Source: Planococcus halocryophilus
GTDB taxonomy: Bacteria; Bacillota; Bacilli; Bacillales_A; Planococcaceae
NCBI RefSeq assembly: GCF_022489025.1
Contig: NZ_JAKVTG010000020.1
Span: 1-55,018, forward strand
Length of the DNA stretch: 55,018 nucleotides
Direction of reading: 5' to 3'
Below are positions 43,585 through 51,301 of this stretch, in pieces. Positions within the stretch are counted from its first letter, which is position 1. Each line of letters starts with the position of its first letter. Under the pieces are notes generated by a model. The model did no database searches. It was not told the origin of the DNA and was given only the letters and a program-made list of their open reading frames with translations. A program made the translations under genes and the position numbers.

Positions 43585-45488
43585 AAATCACACAGCTTTT
43601 AACTGAACAAACCATCATTTTGGACTTATCTGCTACTACAAAACAACAGGTATTAGAAGAACTGGCAAACCAATTAGACCAAGCCGGTAAACTATCGGAT
43701 AAACAAGCCTTCATGAAAGCCATTTTAGAACGTGAAAGTCAAAGTACCACCGGAATTGGTGATGGCATTGCCATTCCTCATGCTAAGTCCGCTGCAGTCG
43801 AGTTTCCGGCGATAGCGTTTGGTCGTTCACAAGAAGGTCTTGATTTTGAATCGCTTGACGGTCAGCCTAGTAACTTATTTTTTATGATCGCAGCGAGCGA
43901 AGGCGCAAATGATGATCATCTTGAAGCGTTGTCACGTCTTGCTACTTTTTTAATGGATGAAAAGTTCCGCACAAACATTTTGGCAGCGCAATCAAAACAA
44001 GAAATACTAGAAATTGTTACTGCGAAAGAAGCAGCTGTCGACCAACCACAAGCAGCTGCTGAACAGACGCCCGTTGATGGCACACAAAAGAAAATTTTAG
44101 CCGTTACGGCGTGTCCAACAGGGATAGCGCATACGTATATGGCCGCTGAAAAATTAAATGAACGCGCTAAGGAACTGGGTATTTCAATAAAAGTGGAAAC
44201 AAACGGTTCGAGTGGTGTGAAAAATCGATTGACCGCTGAAGACATTGCCGGAGCGGATGCCATTATTGTGGCGGCTGATACGAAAGTCGAAATGAGTCGT
44301 TTTGACGGTAAGCCGGTTATTCAAACGGCGGTTGGCAAAGCAATTTATGAAACAGACAATTTGTTAAACCGGGCAGTGACGGGAGACGCACCAAATTACA
44401 CACATGTTCAGTCGAAAGATGAAGCAGATACGGGTGAGACAAAAGGTGGCTTTTATAAACATTTAATGAATGGTGTATCCAACATGTTGCCATTTGTTGT
44501 TGGTGGCGGTATCCTCATTGCCATATCGTTTTTCTGGGGCATTAATGCAGGTAATCCCGATAGCCCTGAATACAATGAATTTGCAGCGATGTTAAGTACC
44601 ATTGGTGGCGGCAAAGCGTTCTTCTTAATGGTGCCTGTTCTCGCTGGCTTTATCGCCATGAGTATTGCTGATCGTCCCGGCTTTGCACCAGGTATGATCG
44701 GTGGATTGATTGCCATTACGGTGACTGGTGTAGAAGGTGCAAGTGGTGGGTCTGGTTTCCTAGGTGGATTGATCGCCGGATTCTTAGCAGGATATGTGAC
44801 GCTACTCGTTAAGAAACTGTTTTCTGGATTACCTAACTCTTTAGAAGGATTAAAACCGGTGTTGTTTTTCCCAGTCTTTGCGATTGCCATTACTGGCATC
44901 ATCATGATGCTTGTCAATCCGCAGCTGACAAAGGTATATACAGCAATTTCTTCTTTCCTTGAAAGTTTAGGAGGAACTAACTTAGTATTAGTTGGGTTAT
45001 TGCTTGGCGGTATGATGGCGATAGATATGGGTGGTCCTATTAACAAGGCTGCTTATACATTTGGTCTGGCCATGCTAGATGCACAAAACTTCAACTTTAT
45101 GGCAGCCGTTATGGCAGCGGGTATGGTTCCGCCTTTAGGTTTAGCAATTTCGACAAGTTTGTTTAAAAACAAATTCACAAAGCCAGAACGTGAAGCAGGA
45201 AAAACCGCTTATGTTCTCGGTGCTTGCTTTATAACAGAAGGCGTTATCCCGTTTGCTGCCGCTGACCCGGCGCGTGTCATTCCTGCAACTGTTGCAGGAG
45301 CATCGGTGACGGGCGCGCTCGTTATGTTGTTTGATATTGGATTACGCGCACCACATGGCGGGATATTCGTTATTGGTTTAGTAGACGGCGGTGTACCGAA
45401 CATCTTATTGTACATTGCTGCTATTTTAATCGGTTCTGTTGTTACGGCACTTGTTGCAGGAACGTTGAAAAAAAGAATCGTCGCGTAA
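43581..45488 (+). CDS. fruA: PTS fructose-specific enzyme IIABC
   Basis: A 635-residue fused transporter that imports fructose and phosphorylates it at C1. The IIA domain (1-145) has His67 in GDGIAIPHAKS; the IIB domain (about 168-265) has Cys178 in ILAVTACPTGIAHTYMAA; the IIC domain (about 290-635) carries roughly eight to ten membrane segments with MAIDMGGPINKAAYTFGLAM and RAPHGGIFVIGLVDGG. HPr and enzyme I are encoded divergently next door. It ends the operon at a strong terminator. Confidence 0.97.
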   Translation: MKITQLLTEQTIILDLSATTKQQVLEELANQLDQAGKLSDKQAFMKAILERESQSTTGIGDGIAIPHAKSAAVEFPAIAFGRSQEGLDFESLDGQPSNLFFMIAASEGANDDHLEALSRLATFLMDEKFRTNILAAQSKQEILEIVTAKEAAVDQPQAAAEQTPVDGTQKKILAVTACPTGIAHTYMAAEKLNERAKELGISIKVETNGSSGVKNRLTAEDIAGADAIIVAADTKVEMSRFDGKPVIQTAVGKAIYETDNLLNRAVTGDAPNYTHVQSKDEADTGETKGGFYKHLMNGVSNMLPFVVGGGILIAISFFWGINAGNPDSPEYNEFAAMLSTIGGGKAFFLMVPVLAGFIAMSIADRPGFAPGMIGGLIAITVTGVEGASGGSGFLGGLIAGFLAGYVTLLVKKLFSGLPNSLEGLKPVLFFPVFAIAITGIIMMLVNPQLTKVYTAISSFLESLGGTNLVLVGLLLGGMMAIDMGGPINKAAYTFGLAMLDAQNFNFMAAVMAAGMVPPLGLAISTSLFKNKFTKPEREAGKTAYVLGACFITEGVIPFAAADPARVIPATVAGASVTGALVMLFDIGLRAPHGGIFVIGLVDGGVPNILLYIAAILIGSVVTALVAGTLKKRIVA

Positions 45489-45490
45489 TG

Positions 45491-45527
45491 AAAACCGCTC
45501 CAAGGTCAAACCTTGGAGCGGTTTTTA
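45491..45527 (+). terminator. Terminator of fruRKA
   Basis: AAAACCGCTCCAAGG and CCTTGGAGCGGTTTT, perfect 15-base stem, loop TCAAA, then T run. Confidence 0.95.
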
Positions 45528-45664
45528 TATTGGTGTTTTACTGCTAATAAATGGGTATTGATTAATATGGATACTTCAGGACCGGGACATTTAAATCAAC
45601 AGCATAGGAAGAGGTGAACATGTAAGTTAGTAGCATGAAAAATTTACGAAAGGAGCAACTAACA

Positions 45665-46036
45665 ATGGAAACCGCAAAAAATGCGGATTTTTTCCGTCAG
45701 TTTAATCATGGTTTTTTTCAAGGAGACCGTGAGTTTATCGAAAACAATATAACCGAAGATGTTGTATGGAAAATGGTGGGTTCCGAATCGATTGTAGGGA
45801 AGCAAGCTTTTCTCGATACCGCATTTGGGTTAGAGGAAGGGTATTCAGATCTTGAATACTCGATTGATTTTTCGGTAATGAATGATAATAAAGCAGCACT
45901 TAAAGGTAAAATGATTCGAAAAGGAACAGATGACAAACCCAAGGTATATGCATTTTGCGACTTTTATGAGTTAAATGGCGAGAGTGAATGCAAAGTAAAA
46001 GAATTAACGACGTTTCTCATAGCGATTGAAGAATAA
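45665..46036 (+). CDS. SnoaL-like (NTF2-fold) protein
   Basis: A 123-residue protein of the NTF2-like fold: ADFFRQFNHGFFQGDREFIE, VVWKMVGSESIVGKQAFLD and a final strand CKVKELTTFLIAIEE. Such proteins are small-molecule binding or isomerase-like and often of unknown role. The frame is open from 45635, but AAAGGAG precedes the ATG at 45665. It is a single gene followed by a peculiar hairpin that resembles an IS end. Confidence 0.8.
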   Translation: METAKNADFFRQFNHGFFQGDREFIENNITEDVVWKMVGSESIVGKQAFLDTAFGLEEGYSDLEYSIDFSVMNDNKAALKGKMIRKGTDDKPKVYAFCDFYELNGESECKVKELTTFLIAIEE

Positions 46037-46059
46037 TAAAAAAGTCTCAAATGGGAGTG

Positions 46060-46106
46060 CACCCCAAAAGTTAGAGTTCAAATCCAACTTTTGGGGTGTT
46101 TTTTTA
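46060..46106 (+). terminator. Terminator with IS-end-like arms
   Basis: CACCCCAAAAGTT (46060-46072) and AACTTTTGGGGTG (46086-46098), then TTTTTTT. The left arm with its flanks, GTGCACCCCAAAAGTTAGAG, resembles terminal repeats of IS150-group (IS3 family) elements. No transposase lies between the arms; it acts as terminator of the SnoaL-like gene. Confidence 0.8.
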
Positions 46107-46309
46107 TATGAATAGCAATTTAAGGAGTTAATGTAGCTTCTTACATAAGGACATATACATAAGTTCACAATCTATAAGTAAATAGAAGCAAAATTTAGGG
46201 AATGATGAAAAAGTTAATTTGTTATGTTTTAAATGGTTATCAAGTGAGTCTATTTCGTATTTATGCTAAACTAGTCGAATCAATTCGCATGAATACAGAG
46301 GTGAAGTAG

Positions 46310-46897
46310 ATGACGACGATATGTTTAGTCCGCCACGGCGAAACGGACTGGAATGTACAAGGAAAAATTCAAGGGAAAACCGATATCCCTTTAAATGCTG
46401 AAGGCAAGAAACAAGCTGCACGTTGTGCTCATAGTTTGACCAATTCTGATTGGGACGTCATTATTACAAGCCCTCTTAAACGCGCCAAACGAACGGCTGA
46501 ACTTATTAATGAAACCTTACAATTGCCACTTATTGAAATGCCAGAGTTTGAAGAAAAACATTTTGGCGATGCAGAAGGGATGACATACGAGGAGCGGGCT
46601 TTAACGTTTCCAGATCGTCATTATCCAAACCAAGAAGATAACTACTTGTTTGCTGAACGTTTGTCCTCGGGACTGCAAATCATTAATGAACGCTACCAAA
46701 ACAAACGTGTATTGCTTGTTTCACATGGTGGGGTTATTAATGCTTTACTCGGCACTTTATCAAATGGAGAAATCGGTTCTGGCAAAACGAGGTTGTTGAA
46801 TGCTTGTTTTAGTCATATTCAGTTTGATCAAACCAATTGGGTTATTGAAAATTATAACCAAGTTAGTCATCTTGAAAAAGTGGTGAGCGGGACGTAA
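46310..46897 (+). CDS. Histidine phosphatase superfamily protein (PhoE/GpmB-like)
   Basis: A 195-residue phosphatase. The catalytic motif VRHGETDWN places the phospho-histidine at His9; SPLKRAKRTAELI, EEKHFGDAEGMTYEER and VLLVSHGGVINALL complete the site. Broad-specificity phosphatase or cobalamin-type CobC-like functions are possible; no B12 genes lie close. AGAGGTG precedes the ATG. Single gene. Confidence 0.92.
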   Translation: MTTICLVRHGETDWNVQGKIQGKTDIPLNAEGKKQAARCAHSLTNSDWDVIITSPLKRAKRTAELINETLQLPLIEMPEFEEKHFGDAEGMTYEERALTFPDRHYPNQEDNYLFAERLSSGLQIINERYQNKRVLLVSHGGVINALLGTLSNGEIGSGKTRLLNACFSHIQFDQTNWVIENYNQVSHLEKVVSGT

Positions 46898-46961
46898 ATA
46901 GAAATGCAGCTAGACCAAATTTATAAGTCTAAACTAATGCCAATATTCAACTAAAGAACAT

Positions 46962-47023
46962 GATAGCACCCCAACTCGCATGGTTTTAAAAAACCTGAAT
47001 TGCGTAGCGGAGGTGCTATTTTT
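46962..47023. terminator. Complex hairpin between convergent genes
   Basis: TAGCACC at the left pairs with GGTGCTA at the right, with GGTTTT/AAAACC nested inside, then TTTTTAT. It separates the phosphatase gene from the convergent 2H phosphoesterase gene. Confidence 0.7.
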
Positions 47024-47024
47024 A

Positions 47025-47558
47025 TTAATCTTTTAATTGAAGGTCCATATACTTTTTATATTTTCCTGGTGAGACTTCAGCGTATATTCTCACAACTGAA
47101 ACTTTAAATGTTGGATAGGGACTAAGTTCTTTTTCAGCGAGAGCTTTCATCTCAATAAGGTCATTTTTTGATAGTCCATAATAAACTTTCCCTAACGTTA
47201 TATGAGGAATAAAATCTTTTAGTTCATAATATTTTTTTATTAATTCTTCGCTAGGAGATACAACATGGATTATTGTTTCATGAAGTTTTAATAGTTCTGG
47301 TGATTTAACACTTAAATATAAAATATCTTCACCGAAAAATTCAGGCTTACTTATTGTCACACTAAAAGAAGGGAAGGTTTTACATACTTTCTTTATTTCA
47401 TCAATCCATTTTTTATCTGGAGCTAATCCACCTTGAGCTTTTAATGTGAGGTGTGGTTCAACAGCATTCATGATTCGATGATTTTTCCATTTTTGTTGAA
47501 ATTTCATAATACTATGTTTATATTCTTCTGGTGGCACGATACCGATGAAAAATTGCAC
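47025..47558 (-). CDS. 2H phosphoesterase (2'-5' RNA ligase/LigT-like)
   Basis: A 177-residue protein with the two HxTL motifs of the 2H family: EPHLTLKAQ (His36) and IPHITLGKV (His119). It opens MQFFIGIVPPEEYKHSI. Resembles YjcG-type RNA ligase/cyclic phosphodiesterase proteins; substrate unknown. GAAGAGG precedes the ATG. Base composition is a little more AT-rich than its neighbours. Single gene. Confidence 0.9.
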   Translation of the reverse strand: MQFFIGIVPPEEYKHSIMKFQQKWKNHRIMNAVEPHLTLKAQGGLAPDKKWIDEIKKVCKTFPSFSVTISKPEFFGEDILYLSVKSPELLKLHETIIHVVSPSEELIKKYYELKDFIPHITLGKVYYGLSKNDLIEMKALAEKELSPYPTFKVSVVRIYAEVSPGKYKKYMDLQLKD

Positions 47559-47703
47559 ATGAATCCCTCTTCAACGTAGATTAAAGTTCTCTTTCTACCT
47601 TTAAATTTATTAACACTTCATGATTTTAAATAGCCTTATGTCAGAATTTACACTTAAAGTAAATAGATAAAAATCAAGTCACTATAAGAAAGAGAATTAG
47701 TCT

Positions 47704-47778
47704 GTGAGAAGAAATCCAAAGCTGTTCATTTCATTATTACTACTAGTTATAATGTCACCGATATTAGCTACAGGGTAG
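47704..47778 (+). other. Short signal-peptide-like reading frame
   Basis: A GTG at 47704 opens a 24-codon frame, RRNPKLFISLLLLVIMSPIL then ATG (Ala-Thr-Gly) and a TAG stop. It looks like the signal peptide of a lost exported protein, since there is no strong ribosome site and nothing continues. It may also be chance. Confidence 0.25.
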
Positions 47779-47882
47779 ATAGTACTTAATAAAGAAAAAG
47801 AAATGAAATCATTATGAATTTATACGCTTAACCTTTATAGTAAAGCAGAGCGCGAACCTTTAAATTATAACGAGTATCTTTA

Positions 47883-48028
47883 GTTTGGCTGATTTGTGCG
47901 CAAAAGCCCTGTTTTTGGCTCAGCCAAACCGTCAGTAGAAGTTGGCGTAATTTAATGAATCCGCCAGCTAGCTCTCTTTCCGTGGGAGACATGTCCCATC
48001 TGACAGCGGATAGCGAATTTTAATCGCT
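47883..48028 (+). ncRNA. Structured region upstream of the desaturase gene
   Basis: Several stems in 146 bases: GTTTGGCTGA (47883-47892) with TCAGCCAAAC (47920-47929), perfect; TCCGC (47960-47964) with GCGGA (48006-48010) enclosing TGGGA/TCCCA (47983-47998); and AGCGA/TCGCT (48012-48028). The region is more GC-rich than its flanks and ends 49 bases before the desaturase start. It fits a leader RNA or decayed element; no known riboswitch matched by eye. Confidence 0.4.
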
Positions 48029-48077
48029 CCTAAATGTTAGAAAAGAAGAAGTAGTTGTATATTAATTGGAGGAAAAT

Positions 48078-49145
48078 ATGAATAAAGAATTTCACTCTTT
48101 TGGCTGGTATGCGTCTAAAGTATCGCCGCATCTGCCCAAAAAAGCATTTAAACCGGTTCCAGGACGTTTACTTGGTGGTCTGGCTTATTTAATTATTTCA
48201 ATCGCAGGAATGTTTGCTATTGGAATATATGAACTACCTTTTCTTGCGAACATAGCCATTTCATTTGTAATTGGAACAAGTTTTGCCGCAATGGGATTTT
48301 TAGGACATGAAATCTTACATGGAACGGTAGTGAAAAAAGCTAAATTGCGTAATTTACTCGGAGCAGTTTTCTTTTTCCCTCTTCTTACGGGACCACTACT
48401 ATGGCGTAAGTGGCATAATATGACCCATCATGTTCATACTCAAAATGAAGAGAAAGATCCTGATACGTGGTTGTCAAAAGAAGATTTAGACAAAAAGCCT
48501 GCAATGAAAATTATCTATCGATTACCATTTTCAGTCCGTGCATTTCTAGAGTTTTTCGCTTTGTGTTTTACTTTCACATTGCACTCGACTAAAATATTTT
48601 TCGCTTATATTAAGGAGTTTAAACCTGAAAAGCGTGGGGCAGTTTGGATCCAGTTTTTATTGCCGTGGTTTGCTTGGTTAGGTTTGATTTTCTTTATAGG
48701 AATAATAAACTGGTTATTTATATTTTTAATCCCTCATTTAATTGCGAATGCAATTGTAATGGGATATATTTCGACTAATCACCGGTTGAATCCACTCGTT
48801 CCTGTGAATGATCCACTAGCAAATACCTTATCGGTGACGGTTCCTCGGTGGATTGACGTTTTGCATTTCAACTTTTCTTATCATACAGAGCACCATATAT
48901 TTCCAAGTATGAGCTCGAAGTATTATCCTTTAGTAAAAGAACTTATAAAGGATAGCTGGCCAAGTCGCTATCATGAGATGCCAATGTCGAGTGCTTTAAT
49001 AGCATTATGGAAGACTCCTAGAGTTTATTACAATGGGAAAGATTTAATTGATCCTCAGGCCCAGTTGTTATATGGATCTCTTGGGAATGGTCTAAATCCC
49101 GAAGCAATTGAGCCGCGGCCGATGAATAACAGCGATACAAACTAG
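48078..49145 (+). CDS. Membrane fatty-acid desaturase
   Basis: A 355-residue membrane di-iron enzyme that puts a double bond into acyl chains, important for membrane fluidity in the cold. All three histidine boxes are present: HEILH (77-81), HNMTHH (113-118) and HTEHH (269-273). Hydrophobic segments flank them. The frame opens at a TTG at 48066, but TGGAGG lies five bases before the ATG at 48078. The upstream 500 bases are gene-poor and hold several RNA-like hairpins. No two-component system like DesKR lies next to it. Ends at a good terminator. Confidence 0.92.
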   Translation: MNKEFHSFGWYASKVSPHLPKKAFKPVPGRLLGGLAYLIISIAGMFAIGIYELPFLANIAISFVIGTSFAAMGFLGHEILHGTVVKKAKLRNLLGAVFFFPLLTGPLLWRKWHNMTHHVHTQNEEKDPDTWLSKEDLDKKPAMKIIYRLPFSVRAFLEFFALCFTFTLHSTKIFFAYIKEFKPEKRGAVWIQFLLPWFAWLGLIFFIGIINWLFIFLIPHLIANAIVMGYISTNHRLNPLVPVNDPLANTLSVTVPRWIDVLHFNFSYHTEHHIFPSMSSKYYPLVKELIKDSWPSRYHEMPMSSALIALWKTPRVYYNGKDLIDPQAQLLYGSLGNGLNPEAIEPRPMNNSDTN

Positions 49146-49174
49146 AGAATAAAACAAGCTTAAAGTTCTAAAGG

Positions 49175-49204
49175 GCGTATCTTGATAAAAGATACGCTTT
49201 TTTC
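49175..49204 (+). terminator. Terminator of the desaturase gene
   Basis: GCGTATCTT, GATAA, AAGATACGC, TTTTTT. Confidence 0.9.
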
Positions 49205-49209
49205 ACGAA

Positions 49210-49232
49210 GCTAAAGGGAGTGTCCCTTTAGC
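49210..49232. repeat. Perfect hairpin without T run
   Basis: GCTAAAGGGA, GTG, TCCCTTTAGC: ten-base perfect stem, three-base loop, six bases after the terminator. Neither strand has a T run behind it, so its role is unclear. Confidence 0.55.
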
Positions 49233-49323
49233 ATTACGAAACGGAAAACCTTGCAGATGCAACTAGTTTAAGTTTTGTTGATCAAAGCACGAATAAAGAT
49301 ATTGACACACATGTATTCCGATA

Positions 49324-49367
49324 AAAACGAGCCCTCTAAGTGCATCATTCATTAGAGGGCTCGTTTT
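49324..49367. terminator. Bidirectional-type terminator of the small membrane gene
   Basis: AAAACGAGCCCTCTAA and TTAGAGGGCTCGTTTT, perfect 16-base stem with A and T ends. It ends the minus-strand gene starting at 49573. Confidence 0.92.
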
Positions 49368-49384
49368 ATACTAGTAGTTTGCGA

Positions 49385-49573
49385 TTATTTGTTTTTATCA
49401 GGTGATTTGTCTTTATCCATTCGGTATATATATACAGCTAATGCGGCCATAAATAAAGCTGAATTAAACCAAAATACAAGATCTCCGAGCACTCCATCAA
49501 AAATCAACGCATTTGCTGCAAGAATGGCTTGCATGGCAAGGATAAATAAAAGCAATATAGTTGCAGTTTTCAT
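49385..49573 (-). CDS. Small two-helix membrane protein, unknown
   Basis: A 62-residue protein: hydrophobic segment TATILLLFILAMQAILAANA, a second near 33-50 (LVFWFNSALFMAALAVYIY), and a charged tail RMDKDKSPDKNK. The longest frame starts at 49591, but GGAGTGAGAGA points to the ATG at 49573. No family recognised. Flanked by its own terminator. Confidence 0.7.
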   Translation of the reverse strand: MKTATILLLFILAMQAILAANALIFDGVLGDLVFWFNSALFMAALAVYIYRMDKDKSPDKNK

Positions 49574-49691
49574 TCTCTCACTCCGTTCCATTCCTTATTA
49601 TAAAGATGAGCCCGATTAATACAAGGGACGTGAATGTTCTTAGCGCAAGTGAGATACTACTAACAAATACATATTCCGAGGTGGTCTACTA

Positions 49692-50144
49692 ATGGTTAAA
49701 TGGAAAGAAGAAATGACGATAGACGTCAACATCGAAAAAGTATGGCGTTTATTTCAAGACGAAAACATAAAATTAGTGATGCCGAAAATTGAAGAACATA
49801 TTTTACTTGAAAAAGATAACAATGAACTTGGCGCAAAACACGCACAAAGTTATCATGAAGGCGGGCAACTGCAAACGTATATTGTGGAGACTGTAGGTTA
49901 TGAAGATTTGCCGGACAAAAAGCTTAAACAAACACAGTTTGAAATGGGACAAAGCTTTGATGTGTTTTATTCGTTTACGTTAGTAAAAGAAAATGACAAC
50001 CAAACTAGGATTGTTTACGAAGGTTTTAATAAAGGCAAAGGTTTGATGGGGAAGGCGATGTTATTATCCGGCAGTAAAAAGACGCGGCAGCAGACTGTAA
50101 CAACGTTTATGGAGCGGGTAAGAGAAGAAGCGTTGAAATTATAG
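49692..50144 (+). CDS. SRPBCC-fold protein, first of a tandem pair
   Basis: A 150-residue protein of the START/polyketide-cyclase-like fold. MVKWKEEMTIDVNIEKVWRL is the first strand-helix unit and MERVREEALKL the closing helix. Such proteins bind hydrophobic ligands in a cavity; ligand unknown. GAGGTGG precedes the ATG. It is followed by a diverged copy 18 bases later and then a FlaR-like gene; the three seem one operon. Confidence 0.85.
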   Translation: MVKWKEEMTIDVNIEKVWRLFQDENIKLVMPKIEEHILLEKDNNELGAKHAQSYHEGGQLQTYIVETVGYEDLPDKKLKQTQFEMGQSFDVFYSFTLVKENDNQTRIVYEGFNKGKGLMGKAMLLSGSKKTRQQTVTTFMERVREEALKL

Positions 50145-50162
50145 AAGGAGAGTGAGGGTACG

Positions 50163-50612
50163 ATGGTTGAGTGGAAAGAACAACAAATAATCAACGCATC
50201 AATTGAACAAGTTTGGGCATTGTTTTCAGACGACAGGTTGCAAACCATCATGCCTCAACTTGAAAAGCATCAATTAATAGAAGGGCATCCCAATCAAGTA
50301 GGATCGAAGTACGCTCAGCAAAACCGCATAAAAGGCCGTGTGGTGAGTTATGTAATGGAAGTTACGGCTTATGAAAATTCACCTGATTACAAACAGAAAG
50401 ACCTTTATTTTGTTCCTGCCGGCTTGTTTCACATTACATTAAGCTTTGTACTAAGAAAGCTAAGTAGCGATCAGACTTTATTTGTTTACAGTGGTACGAA
50501 TCGAGGAGCGAACCTGATTGGCCGGACCTTGCTCAAGCTTGACGCGCAAAATAGCAGTAAGCAAGAAGTTGAGGAATTGATGGAGCGGGTAAAGGAGGCG
50601 GCAGAATCGTGA
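50163..50612 (+). CDS. SRPBCC-fold protein, second of a tandem pair
   Basis: A 149-residue paralogue of the preceding protein. Both open MV-WKE, carry I-VW-LF near residue 15-20 and end MERV(R/K)E; between, identity is low, so the duplication is old. Ligand unknown. AGGAG lies before the ATG. Its stop TGA overlaps the GTG start of the FlaR-like gene (GTGA), showing coupling. Confidence 0.85.
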   Translation: MVEWKEQQIINASIEQVWALFSDDRLQTIMPQLEKHQLIEGHPNQVGSKYAQQNRIKGRVVSYVMEVTAYENSPDYKQKDLYFVPAGLFHITLSFVLRKLSSDQTLFVYSGTNRGANLIGRTLLKLDAQNSSKQEVEELMERVKEAAES

Positions 50613-51115
50613 AGATTTACATCATTGGCTATGTCGGGAGCGGCAAGACGACGCTAGCGCGTCGATTGTCTGTAAGTTTAAGTATTCCACATTTTGAAAC
50701 GGATAATTTTGTTTGGCAACGTCAAAAAGAAGGCGATGTTCGAAATCCGGAATCTGTAAGAGACGCCCAGTTTTCGCAAGCCCTCGAGCAGTCTAGTTGG
50801 ATTATAGAAGGGGTACATCTTGGCTGGACAGATTACGCGATGGATATGGCAGACAAGGTAATCTTTTTAGATATTCCGTATCACACAAGAACATTTAGAG
50901 TTATTTTTCGCTACATCAACCAACGAGTGGGGAAAGAACAAGCCAATTATCAACCGAGCTTTGTTATGCTGCGGAAAATGTTCCAATGGAATCGCTATTT
51001 TGAAGACAGGATGAAACCTGAATTATTAACGAAACTCGGAGCGGCGTCAGAAAAAGTGGTGGTCGTAAACAACCGAAAACAATTAGATGATTTGCTAATA
51101 GAATTTGCGAAATAG
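50609..51115 (+). CDS. P-loop kinase-like protein (FlaR/topology modulation type)
   Basis: A 168-residue P-loop protein opening KIYIIGYVGSGKTTLARRLS, with Walker A at 7-15 and a lid-like RxxxR-rich stretch RVIFRYINQRVGKEQ. It resembles adenylate-kinase-like proteins annotated as DNA topology modulation protein FlaR; true substrate unknown. Start is a GTG overlapping the previous stop, preceded by AAAGGAGG. Third gene of the SRPBCC operon. Confidence 0.87.
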   Translation: MKIYIIGYVGSGKTTLARRLSVSLSIPHFETDNFVWQRQKEGDVRNPESVRDAQFSQALEQSSWIIEGVHLGWTDYAMDMADKVIFLDIPYHTRTFRVIFRYINQRVGKEQANYQPSFVMLRKMFQWNRYFEDRMKPELLTKLGAASEKVVVVNNRKQLDDLLIEFAK

Positions 51116-51301
51116 AGAGAGTCTGTGTTTTTTATTTAATATGTAACAAACTACTTAAGGATTTATCAAATAAAATCAAAAACGTCAACAAGAAAAGAAA
51201 GAAATGTCTAAAGTACAAACGCTAAGCTATAGCAGACATCTCGCAAAGTCTGTATCATATTAGAAAAGCATGGAGCTGGAGGACGTTAGGGGGGACTGGA
51301 C

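Noticed and set aside
44453..45046. 197-codon minus-strand frame inside fruA
   Set aside because: Proline-rich antisense of membrane helices, no ribosome site; fruA has full family signatures in the plus frame.
47704..47778. Signal-peptide-like 24-codon frame as a real gene
   Set aside because: No strong ribosome site, no continuation; kept only as a low-confidence remnant.
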